64,000 nt of DNA from Phycicoccus sp. HDW14 (GTDB lineage: Bacteria > Actinomycetota > Actinomycetes > Actinomycetales > Dermatophilaceae), in NCBI RefSeq assembly GCF_011383005.1, contig NZ_CP049935.1:3410001-3474000 (forward strand). Reading direction: 5' to 3'. The stretch's first letter is position 1, and every line of letters begins with the position of its first letter. A program made the translations under genes and the position numbers. The notes under the pieces were generated by a model. The model saw only the letters and a list, made by a program, of their open reading frames with translations. It ran no database searches and was not told the origin of the DNA. Below, piece by piece: positions 8,035 through 19,736 of this stretch.

Positions 8035-11000
8035 GTGACACGGGTCGGTGCTGCGCGCGCGCGCGTGGCGAGGAACCGCGCCCGACGCCGCACCGCCGGC
8101 GTCGTCGCCGTCACCCTCGTCGCCGCGGGCCTGGGCTACGCCGCCGTGGCCAGCGACGGAACCACCGTGCACGAGAGCGACCTCCACGACGCCGGGGTGT
8201 GGGTCAGCTCGGCCCAGCAGGCGAAGTTCGCCAAGGCCAACGTGCCCATCGGACAGCTCGACACCGGCGTGGCCACCGACGCGGCCCCCGGTGCCTCGCT
8301 CGACGTCCTGCAGGACGGCGCCGTCGTCCTCGGCCTCGACTCCGGAACCGGCGAGCTCTTCCCCCTCGACGCGCGCACCTCGGCCGCCGGCGACCCCGTG
8401 GCCGGCGTCGCCGCCGTCTCCGGGGCCCGGGGCCGCTTCGCCCCCCGCCCGGTCGACCTGCGCGGCGGCACCCTCGCCCTCCTCGAGCCGTCCACCGGCA
8501 AGGTCTACGCCCAGCGGGTCGACCCCCAGGCCGGCACTGCGACCTTCCCCGACGTCGCCGTCGGCGCCAAGCCGGTCGCGACCGTCGGGAAGAACGCCGC
8601 GATGGCGGTCGGTACCGACGGTGTGGTCCACGTCGTGTCCGGAGCCGACGGCAAGGTCACGAGCATCGCCCCGGCCGCCACCGGGTTCCGGGCGCCCGTC
8701 GTCGTCGGCACGGAGCTGCGCTCGAGCCTGCCCGACATCACCGCGGTCGGTGCCGACTGGGTGGCCTACGACGCCGGGTCCGACCGGGTCTTCACCGCCG
8801 AGAAGCCGTCCGGCCTCGACGCCCAGGTCACCCTCGAGGGCAACCGGGTCGCCGCGCTCCAGCAGCCGGGCCCGGAGTCGCCGACGGTCGTCGTCGAGGG
8901 CGTGGGCCGGGCCGTGCAGGTGCCTCTCGACGGTGGCGCCTCCCCGGGCGGTGTGGTCGTCGGAGAGCAGGTCAACCGGGTGCCCGGTGCCACCCTCGTC
9001 ACCCGACCGGTCGTGCTCGACGGCTGCGTGCACGCCGCCTGGGCCGAGCAGGAGCGCGTCTTCTACGGCGTCAACTGCGGCCGCACCGGCGACCAGCCCA
9101 CCGCCACCCTCCCCGCCGACGGCGAGCAGTCGACGCGCGACGGCGTGGCCTTCCGGGTCAACCGCGGCCTCATCGTGCTCAACGACCTCGACAACGGCGG
9201 GGTGTGGGACCTCGACGACAAGCCCAAGAAGATCGACAACTGGGACGCGCTGACCCCGCCGGTGCGCCAGGACGACAAGAACAAGAAGAAGGACGAGAAC
9301 CTCGTCGACGAGGCGAGCGCCAACCAGCCGCCCAAGGCCGTGCCCGATGCCGAGTCCGTGCGCCCGGGGCGCACGAGCAAGCTGCACGTCCTCGACAACG
9401 ACACCGACGTCGCCGGGTCGGTGCTGGCCATCGACCAGCGCGACGTCACCCGCCCGAGCATGGACGGCGTCACGGCCAGCGTCTCGGCCGACGGCCAGGC
9501 CATCGACGTCTCGGTCCCGCCGCGCACCGAGAACCAGACCTTCGAGTTCTCCTACAAGGTGAACAACGGCAAGGCCACCTCGAAGGAGTCGGCGAAGGTC
9601 ACCGTCCGGGTGGTCCCCGACAGCGTCAACGGCGCCCCGGCCCTCCGGCAGGGCGGGGCGAAGCTCGCGGCGCAGGTGTACCCGGTCATCGCCGGCCGCC
9701 GCCTCTCGGTGCCGGTGCTGGCCGACTGGCGCGACCCCGAGAACGACGTCCTCGCCGCCCGGGCCGACGTCGAGGGCGGGGTCGTCGACGGCCAGGGCCG
9801 GGTCACCCTCACCGCGCCCACCGAGGAAGGACGCCAGCCCGTCGGCTACGTCGTCACCGACGGCCGGGGCGGCACGACCAAGGGCACCGTCAACGCCCAG
9901 GTCATCTCGCCCAGCGGGGACTCGAAGTTCGTGGCGCCCCGCACCCAGCCCGATGCCGTGCGCGGGGTCGTCGGCAAGCCGCTGCAGGTCGAGCCGCTCG
10001 GCAACGACGTCGCCGGCGCCGACCCCGGCGAGCCCGACGCCACGCTCCGGCTGCGCTCCGAGGTGCGTCCCGTCGGACCGCTGCAGGTCGACACCGACCT
10101 CGCCACCGGCCAGGTCACCGTCACCGGGTCCGCCCCGGCACCTACGAGCTGACCTACTCGGCCACGACCGGCGCCGGCGCGGCACCCGGCCGCATCCGCA
10201 TCGACCTGACGCCGCCCCCGGAGGGCGCGCCCCCGGTCGCCGTCCCCGACACCGCGACCCTGCACGACCAGGCGCCCACCGTCGTCGACGTCCTCGCCAA
10301 CGACTACAGCCCCCGCGGCGACGTCCTCGTCACGGCCGCGACCGAGCCGGGCACCGACTCCTCGTGGCTCCAGCCCTCGATCTACCAGGGCCGCTGGGTG
10401 CGGGTCGAGGCGCTCGACCCCGCGCCGGCCGGCGACACGGGCCGCCGGGGCGTCGTGCGCTACACGGTCAGCGACGGCACGCAGCGCACCACCGGTGAGA
10501 TCGAGGTCCTCCAGCAGGGGGCGCTCACCGATGCCCTGCCCCTCGTCCAGGACGACAAGGCCGTCGTGCGTGAGGGCGACACCGTGTCGATCCCGGTGCT
10601 GGACAACGACACCATGGCCGACGGCATCCCGCTGCGCCTCGACCCCGCGAGCGTCAAGGTCATCAGCAAGGGCGACGCCCAGCGGGCCTTCGCCTCGGGC
10701 AACGTCGTCCGCTACGTGCCCGAGGCCAAGGGGCTCAAGGCGGAGAAGTTCGTGACCATCGAGTACGCCGCCTACGCGGACGGGCTCAAGGCGCGCGCCC
10801 AGACCGCCCGGGTGCGGGTGCAGGTCACGCCGCTGCCGAACGCCCAGCGGGTCAACCAGGCCCCGGTCGCGCGCAGCTTCACGGCGACGGTGACCGCCGG
10901 CGACCCGATCACGATGACCGTGCCGACCTTCGGCGTCGACCCCGACGGCGACTCCGTGTCGGTCACCGGTGTCGTCGGCACGGACGGCAAGGCCGTCGAC

Positions 11001-14000
11001 CTCACCCTGGGCCGGGTCGTCGGCATCGGGCCCAACACCATCCGCTACGAGGCGTTCCCGCTGGCCGCCGGCACCGAGGTCATCACCTACGAGGTCCGCG
11101 ACCGGTTCGGGGCCACGAGCCGGGCGACGGTGCGGGTCGGGGTCGTGCAGCCCGGCGACCCGCAGCCCCCCGTCGCCGTGCCCGACGAGGTGTTCGCGGC
11201 CCCCGGCAAGACGGTCACCATCAAGCCCCTGACCAACGACCTCATCGCGCGCGGCGACGTCGTCGAGGTGCAGACCGACGGCCTCAACCCGTCGGACACG
11301 TTGAAGCAGTGGCGGATCGACGCCGACCACGTGCTCCAGACCAAGGTCCCCGACGACACCACCGCGCTGCACCAGCTCGTCTACGGCATCAGCGACGGCC
11401 TCTTCGACCCCAGCCGCGCGACCGTGCTCGTCCGGGCGGTCAAGGGCTACCTCAACCCGCCGGTCGCCAACGACGACGTCGCCGCGCCCAAGCCCGGCGA
11501 GACGAGCACCCTCGTCGACGTCCTGGCCAACGACACCGACGTCGACTCCGACCCGGCCACCCTGAAGATCGTCGACGTGCTCTCGCCCGACGCGGCGGTC
11601 GAGGACGGCCGGGTGCGCGTCAAGGTCCTCGACCACCCGTACGCGGCGCCGTACGTCATCGAGGACGAGGACGGCCAGCGCGCGATGGCCGTCGTCAACG
11701 TGCCCACCGGTGCGAACGGTCAGCCCTTCGTCGTCGCCGGCAAGGTCATCGAGATGGACCCCGACTCCACCGAGACCGTCGCGCTCAACGACTACGTGAA
11801 GTCGCCCCGCGACCGGGTCGTGTCGGTGACCACCGCCGACACCCTCAGCGCCTCGCCCGCCCAGGACCTGTCCGCCTCGCTCACCGACAACAAGACCCTC
11901 CAGCTCACCTCGGCGAACAAGTACGTCGGGCCGGCGGCCCTGATGGTCGAGGTCACCGACCAGGACGCGGTCGGGCAGAAGGACTTCGGCACGGCGTACG
12001 TGTCGATCCCGGTGCAGATCGGACCCAAGGTGCCGCTGCTGCGCTGCCCCGACGGCGCCGTCACCGTGCAGGCCGGCGGGCTCGACCGCACCATCGACAT
12101 CCCGACCCTGTGCCACGCCTGGCTCCCGGTCGGCCTGACGATGGACGACATCGACTTCGAGACCCGCTGGGAGACCGAGGCCGACGCCTCCTTCCGTGCC
12201 GACGGCCCCGGCAACCGGCGGGTCACCCTCTCGGCCGCGGCCGACGCCACGACGTCCACCGGCAAGCTCGCGGTCTCGTCGCGCGGGATGGCCGCGCCGT
12301 CGGCGATCAACGTCCGCGTGGTCGGCGGCGAGGCCCAGGCCCCGGCCCGGCTCCGACCCATCAGCGTCACCGGGCTCGAGGAGGGTCAGTCCCGCACGGT
12401 CGACGTCTCGACCTACCTCGACTCCCCGCTGCGCGAGCCCTCCTGCTCGATCACGGGGGCTCGGGTCGAGTCCGGCAGCGGCCTGACCGCGAAGGCATCC
12501 GGCTGCACCCTCACCCTGACGGCGGGTGCCAAGCCGTCGCAGACCGCCTCGGTCGCGCTGACGGTGAGCGACGGCCCGAACCGCGAGACCACCGGTCGGG
12601 TGTCGGTGACCCTGCTCGGCCGTCCCGGCCAGCCGCGCCAGGTCCAGGCCGTCGCCGACCGCGACGCCGGCGGCCAGGCCCGGGTGTCGTGGCTCGCGCC
12701 CACCTACGACGGCGGCTCGGTCGTCACCTCCTACGTCGTGCGCTACACCGGCGGCTCGAGCGGCCAGGTCACCTGCTCGGCGAGCCCGTGCACGGTCACC
12801 GGCCTGACCAACGGCCAGGACTACCGGTTCACCGTCGCCGCCGTGAACGGCATCGGCGAGGGCGACCCGTCGGCCGCCAGCGCGGCCGTGCGGCCCGACC
12901 GGCTGCCGGAGGCCGTCATCGGCGTGCGGATGGTCGCGCGCGGCGACGGCAGCCTGACCATCGGGTGGGACGAGCCGGTCAACGAGGGCAGCGCCCTGCG
13001 CAAGTACGTCGTGCGGCTCATCTCCTCCGCCGGCGCGACCAAGACCCAGGACGTTCCGGCGACCTCGCGCCAGGCGGTCGTCACCGGGCTCGACAACATG
13101 GCCGAGCAGTCGGTGCAGGTGCAGGCCTGGAACGAGCTCGGCGCCGGGCAGTTCGGGCCGGCCGTGACGATGCAGTCGGCCGGCCGCCCGGGAGCGCTGC
13201 CCGCACCGGCCATCGCCGCGAGCGGTCCGGGACCGGCCGCCGACTCGGCGACGCTCACCGTCTCGTGGGAGCAGGGCTCACCGAACGGCCCGCCCACGAC
13301 GCGGTACTCGCTCTACCAGCGGGTCGGCGGCGGCGCGTGGAGCAAGGTCACCGACACCGCACCCGACGTGCGGTCGGCCGACGTCGTCATCCCCTACGAC
13401 GGGCGCACGTACGAGTACACGGCGACGCTGACCAACGGCGCCGACCTCGAGTCCCCGCAGGCGAACTCGTCGAGCTTCACCTCGGTCGGTCAGCCGAGCA
13501 ACCCCACGGTGTCGCTGTCGACGCCCCGCGCGGACCGGTCCATCGACGTGGCGGTGGCCGTCGGCCAGCCGCGCGCCGGCAGCTTCAGCGCCATCCGCTG
13601 GTCGTCCAGCGACGGCCGCTCGGGCACGCACACCTGCGGCTGCACGCCGGGCACGACGGTGCCGTTCAGCATCTCGGGCTTCGACACCAGCCCGACGCGC
13701 AGCGTCACCATCACCGCGTGGACGGTGAACTCCGGTGGGAGCGAGTCGAACCGGGCCAACGACTCGGCCATCCCCTACGGCGCCACCCTCACCCCCACCG
13801 GGTTCAACGGCCAGCGCAACGGCAACGACGCGGACTGGTCCTGGAACCTCCCGGAGAACGGTCGACCGATCGACCAGGTCGAGGTCGACGGTGACGGCGG
13901 CGGCACGTTCGGTGGCGGCCGGACGACGCACCACGTCAACGGCAGCCCCGGTGGGTCCTACACCATCCGCGTCCGGTCGCACTCGGCCGCCGGCTGGTCC

Positions 14001-14384
14001 GGGTGGACGAACCGCATCACCGTCACCATCCCCGTGCCCGACCCCGAGGTCTACAACGTCCACAAGGGACCGGGCTACATCCCGCCCAACGGCGTCGGGT
14101 CCTGCGCCAGCAGCCCCTGCCCGCGCGTCAACTTCGACGTCCGCAACTTCCCGGCCGGAGGTGGCGGCTGGACCGTGGGCGTCTACAAGTCCAACGGGTC
14201 CGAGCTGTACACCTCGAGCGTCCAGTTCTTCCCGAGCTCGGACGGGACCGGGACGACCGGTGAGACCGGCAACACCGCGAACTGGCGCAGCACCGGCATC
14301 GTCATCGCCAACGGCAACGGCCCGCTCTACGTCCGGCTCTGCCGTGGCGGCACCTGTTACCGCTCGGGGGACGTCGGATGGTGA
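8035..14384 (+). CDS. Giant membrane-anchored Ig-like/fibronectin-III surface protein (one apparent frameshift)
   Basis: GTG start behind GAGGAG. One signal-anchor helix (~21-40) follows a basic N-terminus. Residues ~45-420 form a repetitive beta region, probably a propeller. From ~424 to ~1500 come Ig/cadherin-like repeats with recurring PPVAVPD and VDVLANDTD phrases. Three FN3 domains start near 1530 (ARVSWLAPTYDGGS, TIGWDEPVNEGS, TVSWEQGSPNGPP), then a beta-rich C-terminus. There is no sortase signal, so the N-terminal helix is the anchor. The frame breaks in the C run 10133-10136; adding one C gives 2,116 residues. Genes of this type precede moxR-DUF58-transglutaminase operons in actinobacteria; an adhesive or wall-associated role is inferred. 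Confidence 0.9.
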
Positions 14385-14433
14385 CCCCCTTCTCGACCCC
14401 GACCCCCTGCTCCTCCACGGAAGGAACACCCGC

Positions 14434-15405
14434 ATGACCGTCTCGCCCGACCAGGCCGCCTGGTTCTCCCAGACGTTCTCCGCCATGGTCGCCAACGTCG
14501 ACAAGGCGGTGCTCGGCAAGGAGCACGTCATCCGGCTCGCCCTGACCTGCATGCTCTCCGAGGGCCACCTCCTCCTCGAGGACTTCCCCGGCACCGGCAA
14601 GACCCAGCTGGCGCGGGCCATGGCCGGCACGGTCAAGGGCACGAACTCGCGCATCCAGTTCACCCCGGACCTGCTGCCCTCCGACGTCACCGGCGTGACG
14701 ATCTACGACCCGAACAGCAAGGTCTTCGAGTTCCACGAGGGCCCGATCTTCGCGACCATCGTCCTCGCCGACGAGATCAACCGCGCCTCGCCGAAGACCC
14801 AGTCGGCGCTGCTCGAGGTGATGGAGGAGGGGCACGTCACCGTCGACAAGACGCGCCACAGCGTCGGCGAGCCGTTCATGGTCATCGCCACCCAGAACCC
14901 CATCGAGCAGGCCGGCACCTACCGCCTTCCCGAGGCCCAGCTCGACCGGTTCCTCATGAAGACGACGCTCGGCTACCCCGACCACGATGCGACCGTCCGG
15001 GTGCTGCGCGACGCCGCCACCCGTGACCGCACCAAGGCCCTCGAGCCGGTCGTCACCTCGCAGGTGGTCAGCGACATGGCCGAGCTCGCCGACGAGGTGC
15101 ACGTCGACGACGCGATCCTCGACTACGTCTCGCGCCTCGCCGAGGAGACCCGTCGGCACGTGAGCATCCGGCTCGGGCTGTCGGTGCGCGGCTGCCTCGC
15201 GTTCGTCCGGTGCGCCAAGACCTGGGCGATCAGCCAGGGCCGCGACCACGTCGTCCCCGACGACGTGAAGATGCTCGCCCAGCCGGTGCTCAACCACCGG
15301 CTGCTCGTCACCGCCGAGGCGCAGTTCGCCGGGATCTCGGTCGCGCAGGTCATCGACCAGATCCTCGCCGAGGTCGCCCCACCGACCGAGCGCGTCGCCG
15401 TATGA
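14434..15405 (+). CDS. MoxR family AAA+ ATPase
   Basis: 323 residues, with AAGGA upstream of the ATG. Walker A is EDFPGTGKTQLA (~43-54), Walker B is IVLADEINR, sensor 1 is ATQNP and the arginine-finger region is YRLPEAQLDRFLMK; all are intact. MoxR ATPases act as chaperones that mature or activate partner proteins, usually together with DUF58 or VWA proteins. Here the stop overlaps the ATG of the DUF58 gene, and the giant Ig/FN3 protein lies directly upstream as a plausible client. Confidence 0.95.
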   Translation: MTVSPDQAAWFSQTFSAMVANVDKAVLGKEHVIRLALTCMLSEGHLLLEDFPGTGKTQLARAMAGTVKGTNSRIQFTPDLLPSDVTGVTIYDPNSKVFEFHEGPIFATIVLADEINRASPKTQSALLEVMEEGHVTVDKTRHSVGEPFMVIATQNPIEQAGTYRLPEAQLDRFLMKTTLGYPDHDATVRVLRDAATRDRTKALEPVVTSQVVSDMAELADEVHVDDAILDYVSRLAEETRRHVSIRLGLSVRGCLAFVRCAKTWAISQGRDHVVPDDVKMLAQPVLNHRLLVTAEAQFAGISVAQVIDQILAEVAPPTERVAV

Positions 15406-17044
15406 GCGACCCCACCGGGCTGCCCGAGGACTCCGAGTCGACGGTCCGTCGCTCGGACCTCACGCCACCCCGGCGCCGCGAGGCGCCGGCCGTGCCGCGC
15501 GCCCGGTGGCCGACGACGGCTCCACCACCTCGCGCGGGGCCCTGCGCACCGGAGCCGGCGCCGGCGCCAACGCCGGACCCGGTGCCGGACCCGGCGCGGC
15601 CAAGCGCGGCCGCGGCGAGCGGGGACCCAAGCGGCGCAAGGGTCCTCGCGTCAGCCTGCCCCGGCTGCGCAGCACCGGACCCGGCCGCGAGGACGCCCCC
15701 GCGGCGCGGAAGCCGGCCCGCCCCACCACCCGGGGCCGCACCCGCGCCGACGGCCAGACCCGCACGATCACCCTGCCGCGCGTGCAGGTGCCGAGCGCCC
15801 TCACCGACACCGGCGCGCGCATCCTCGTCCTCACCGGCAGCCGGATCCGCCCCCTCGCCGAGCAGACCCGTCCGGTGTGGCACCCCGTCGTGGAGGTGCT
15901 GCGCTGGGTCTCGGCGCTCGGTTGGACGGTGCTGGCCATCGGCCTGCTCGGCTGGTGGCTCGCCGCGCACTACGCCTGGGCCGAGCTCGGGATGGTCGCC
16001 GCTGCGTGCCTCGTGCTCGTCGTGGCCTGCCTCCTGCTCGCCCTCGACCGCGCCAAGGTCCGCATCCGCGCCGACGTCGAGCCGACCCGCGTCACCGTGG
16101 GCGAGCCCGCCACCGGCCGGGTCGCCGTGACCAACGGGTCGAAACGGGCGATGCTGCCCCTGCTCGTCGAGCTCCCGGTGGGGCACACCGCCGCCCGCTT
16201 CACCCTGCCGGCCCTGGCCTCGGGTCGCACGCACGAGGAGCTCTTCGTCGTCCCGACCCACCAGCGCGGTGTCGTGCCCGTCGGCCCGGCGACCACCGTG
16301 CACGGCGACCCGCTCGGCCTGGTCCGCCGCACCGTCGAGTGGACCGAGCGCACCGAGCTCTACGTCCACCCGCGCACCATCTCGCTCGACAACCTCGGCG
16401 CCGGCCTGCTGCGCGACCTCGAGGGAGAGGTCACGCCGGACCTGTCGATGTCCGACCTCGCCTTCCACGCCCTGCGCGAGTACCAGGCCGGTGACGACCG
16501 CCGGTACGTGCACTGGCGCTCCTCGGCCAAGCACGGTCGCCTCCTCGTCCGGCAGTTCCTCGACACCCGGCGCTCGCACCTCGCGCTCGTCGTCGACACC
16601 ACCCCGGACGTCTACGCCGGGGGCGAGGACGACGTCGAGATGGCCATCTCCTGCGCGGCCTCGCTGGCCCTGCGCTCGATCCTCGACGAGCAGGACACGA
16701 CGGTCGTGTGCCACGGCGAGACCGCGTCCCGCACCACGGCGCCGCTGACCCTCGACGCGCTCTCCCGGGCCGAGGTCGGCGACCTCGACCTCTACGCCTC
16801 GGTCGGCCAGGCGTCGGCGCTGGCCCCGGACGCGAGCATCGCGGTGCTCGTCACCGGGGTCGAGCGGCCCTTCATCCAGGTGCAGCGCACCCTCGACCAG
16901 TTCGAGCCCGAGGTCGTCAAGGTCGCCCTGGTCGTCGACCCCGAGGTGCCCGTCGGCGTGCGCCGGCTCGGCTCCATCGTCATCCTCCACGTCCGGGAGC
17001 TCACCGACCTGCGACGGGTCCTCTTCTCGGGAGCGCTGGCATGA
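15402..17044 (+). CDS. DUF58 domain membrane protein (one apparent frameshift)
   Basis: The ATG at 15402 overlaps the moxR stop (ATGA). The N-terminus is a basic, Ala/Pro/Gly-rich cytoplasmic tail of ~150 residues. Two membrane helices follow (VSALGWTVLAIGLLGWWLA and LGMVAAACLVLVVACLLL), then a beta domain and the DUF58 signature YVHWRSSAKHGRLLVRQF with a VWA-like fold (LALVVDTTPD). The tail is read in two frames: SDPTGLPEDSEST from the coupled start, and the main frame from 15506. A single missing base near the C run 15502-15504 would join them into ~547 residues. It is the usual operon partner of MoxR. Confidence 0.88.
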
Positions 17045-19575
17045 GCGGCACCGCACCGACCGGCGACCGGCCGGCGGCCCCCAGCCTCGCGACCGCCCTG
17101 CGCGGGGGCGCCGCCGCCCGCCGCCGCCCGCAACGCGACCCCGACGCCCCCGGATGGCTGGCCACCGCGCTGCCCGACCGCGACGCCCTCGTCGACCTCG
17201 GGTTCGCCGCCGCGCTCTGCACCATCGCGCTCGTCGGGATGCGCACCGGCTTCCTCGGGGTCGAGTGGGTCGTGGCCGCCGGCATCGGGCTGGTCCTCGG
17301 CCTGCTCATCGGCCACCTCGCCGGGACCCTGCGCTGGATGGCCCTGACGACCTTCCTCGTCCTCACGGCCACCTACTTCCTCCTCGGCGGTCCGGTCGCG
17401 GTGCGGGACAACCTCGTCGGCGGCGTGCTGCCGACCCCGCAGACCTTCGTCGACCTCGCGACCTGGGCGGTCACCGGCTGGAAGAAGTGGCTGACCCTGC
17501 TGCCGCCGGTCGACGCCCGCGGCCCGGTCGTCGCCCTCCCGTGGCTGGCCGGCCTGCTCGGCGGAGCGCTGACGCTCGGGGTGGCGCGCCGGTGGGCCGG
17601 CGTGCCCGTCGTCGCCGTCGCGCCGCTCGCCCTGCTCGCCGCCTCCATCGCCTTCGGCACCTCGCAGTCCGCCGCCCTGCTCGTCCAGGGGGTCGGGTTC
17701 GCCGCCGTCCTCGTCGCCTGGCTCGTCGTCCGGGCCCACCGCTCGCGCCCGCCCGTGCAGAACGGCGCGGGCCGGGGGGTGCGCCTGGCCACCGGGGGCG
17801 CGCTCGTCGTCATCGCGCTGCTGGCCGGCACCTTCGCCGGGCCGACCCTGCCCGGCACCTCGGCCGCCGAGCGCCGCGAGGTCGTGCGCGACGGGCTCGT
17901 GCCGCCGCTCGACGTCTCACAGTTCGCCAGCCCGCTGCCCGGGTACCGGCGCTACACGGAGCCCAACGACGCCAAGCTCTACGACCAGGTCGTCCTGCGG
18001 GTGCAGGGGCTGCCGTCGGGCGTCCCGGTGCGGTTCGCGACCCTCGACCACTACGACGGGCTCGTCTGGGGCGCCGCCGACCGCAGCGCCGACGGCGTGC
18101 CGTTCCAGCAGGTCGGCTCGCGCATCGCGGCCACGCGCGAGGGCCGGTCGGTCGACGTCGAGGTCACCGTGCCCGACGGCGGCTACCGCGGCAACTGGCT
18201 CCCCACGGTCGGCGACCCGACCCGCGTCCAGTTCTCCGGCCCCCGGGCCGACGAGCTCGCAGACGCCCTGTGGCTCAACACCGACACCGAGACCGCCGTC
18301 GTCTTCGCCGGGCTGCTCGGTGGCGAGACGTACTCGATGACGGCCGTGCTGCCCGAGAAGCCGGCGGCCGAGCTGCCCAAGGAGCTCGACGTCGCGACCG
18401 GCGCCTCCACCGGGGTCGACACCGACTTCCTCGACTCGCGCATCGACGCCTGGACCTCGCGGGCCGAGGGTGGCGCGTGGTCGAAGCTGCGGGCGTTCGC
18501 GACGGCGATGCGCACCGAGGGCACCTACACCGACGGCGGCACCCCGAACAGCTTCGAGAAGGTCTACCTGCCCGGCCACGCGGTCTCCCGGCTCAGCCGG
18601 TTCGTCGGCTCGAGCAAGCTCGCGGGCAACGACGAGCAGTACGCGGCGACCCTGGCGCTCGTCGGGCAGCGGCTCGGCATCCCGTCACGCGTCGTCATGG
18701 GCGCGACCCCGCAGGCCGGCGGCGACGTCCGCGGCAAGGACGTCCACGCGTGGGTCGAGGTCCGGCTCGACGACGGCAGCTGGTACCCGCTCGGCTCGCA
18801 GACCTTCGTGCCGAGCCGCGACAAGACCCCGAGCGAGCAGCAGCTGAAGACCGAGGAGCAGAAGGTCGGCGCCCAGGTGCCGCCCCCGGCCGGGGTCAGC
18901 CCGCCGTCGGTGCTCCAGGGTCCGGACCAGGCGCAGAACGCCACCGACGTCACGAAGCGCAAGAAGAACCCGTTCGACGTCACGGCCTGGCCGCTGTGGC
19001 TGCAGGTCCTCGCGGGCCTGGTGCTGCTCGTCCTCCTCGCCGTCGGCTACGTGGCCCTGCTGCGGTGGCTCAAGCGCCGCCGCCGGCGCAAGCACGTCGG
19101 GCTCGGGCCGGTGCCCGGACGGGCGGCGTGGGTGTGGCGCGACCTCGTCGCCGAGGCCCGCTCGCTGCGGGTCGCGGTGCCGCGCGGGGTCACCCGTCGC
19201 GAGCAGGCGCACGCCATCGACGCCGCCGTCGTCGAGGCCTCCCTCGGTGCCGGCGAGCCCGGGGAGCCGGTGCGCGCCGCCGCCCTGCCCGACGACGTCG
19301 TCTCGGCATCGTCGGTCGCGGCCGCCGTCGACGCCGTCGTGTTCGGCCCCGGCGAGGGCGACCCCGCCGCGACCGACGCGCTGCACGGGCACGCCGAAGC
19401 CGCCCTGACGACGATGCGCACGGGCGTCGGCCGGTGGACGCGGCTGCGCTCGGACGCCGACCCGCGCCCGCTGCTCGTCCGTCGCGAGCGCACCGGGGCG
19501 AGCCTCGCGTGGTGGCGCCGGCTGCGGCTCCCGAACCTCCCGCGCCGCGGCGGCAGCGACCCGACCCCGGCCTGA
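17041..19575 (+). CDS. Membrane transglutaminase-like protein lacking catalytic Cys and Asp
   Basis: 844 residues; ATGA overlap with the DUF58 gene. About six N-terminal membrane helices (residues ~50-260), a large extracytoplasmic part, a helix near ~650 and a cytoplasmic basic/helical tail. The extracytoplasmic region contains a transglutaminase-core fold: LAGNDEQYAATLALVGQRL, GIPSRVVMGATP, DVHAWVEV and GSWYPLGSQTF. In active members the first motif reads GxCEQ and the last WYPxD. Here Asp531 replaces Cys and Gly585 replaces Asp; only His569 remains. I therefore infer a non-catalytic binding or scaffold role, possibly presenting peptidoglycan or the giant protein to the MoxR/DUF58 pair. Confidence 0.9.
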   Translation: MSGTAPTGDRPAAPSLATALRGGAAARRRPQRDPDAPGWLATALPDRDALVDLGFAAALCTIALVGMRTGFLGVEWVVAAGIGLVLGLLIGHLAGTLRWMALTTFLVLTATYFLLGGPVAVRDNLVGGVLPTPQTFVDLATWAVTGWKKWLTLLPPVDARGPVVALPWLAGLLGGALTLGVARRWAGVPVVAVAPLALLAASIAFGTSQSAALLVQGVGFAAVLVAWLVVRAHRSRPPVQNGAGRGVRLATGGALVVIALLAGTFAGPTLPGTSAAERREVVRDGLVPPLDVSQFASPLPGYRRYTEPNDAKLYDQVVLRVQGLPSGVPVRFATLDHYDGLVWGAADRSADGVPFQQVGSRIAATREGRSVDVEVTVPDGGYRGNWLPTVGDPTRVQFSGPRADELADALWLNTDTETAVVFAGLLGGETYSMTAVLPEKPAAELPKELDVATGASTGVDTDFLDSRIDAWTSRAEGGAWSKLRAFATAMRTEGTYTDGGTPNSFEKVYLPGHAVSRLSRFVGSSKLAGNDEQYAATLALVGQRLGIPSRVVMGATPQAGGDVRGKDVHAWVEVRLDDGSWYPLGSQTFVPSRDKTPSEQQLKTEEQKVGAQVPPPAGVSPPSVLQGPDQAQNATDVTKRKKNPFDVTAWPLWLQVLAGLVLLVLLAVGYVALLRWLKRRRRRKHVGLGPVPGRAAWVWRDLVAEARSLRVAVPRGVTRREQAHAIDAAVVEASLGAGEPGEPVRAAALPDDVVSASSVAAAVDAVVFGPGEGDPAATDALHGHAEAALTTMRTGVGRWTRLRSDADPRPLLVRRERTGASLAWWRRLRLPNLPRRGGSDPTPA

Positions 19576-19736
19576 CCCCGTCGCCTTGTCGACCGACGGC
19601 CCACGTCGGGGACGCGCCGCCGGCACAGCGAAACCGCAGCGTGACGGGGCCGGCCGCGCAGCCGATCCGCAGGGCGGCGGACGAGGGTGCTGGACGAGCC
19701 GGGGAGAGCCTCCGGGGAGGACGAAGGAGCACCAGC

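Noticed and set aside
7015-10185. Very long minus-strand open frame (over 1,000 codons) opposite the giant protein gene
   Set aside because: High GC leaves antisense frames open. Its product is Arg/Gly/Asp-rich without any domain, whereas the + strand encodes clear Ig-like domains.
19576-19736. Possible c-di-AMP (ydaO-type) riboswitch before the secreted M23 peptidase, suggested by disA in the same window
   Set aside because: The segment has some GC-rich pairing, but I could not find the conserved GGGGGA and GGGTGAA-type core in the required order.
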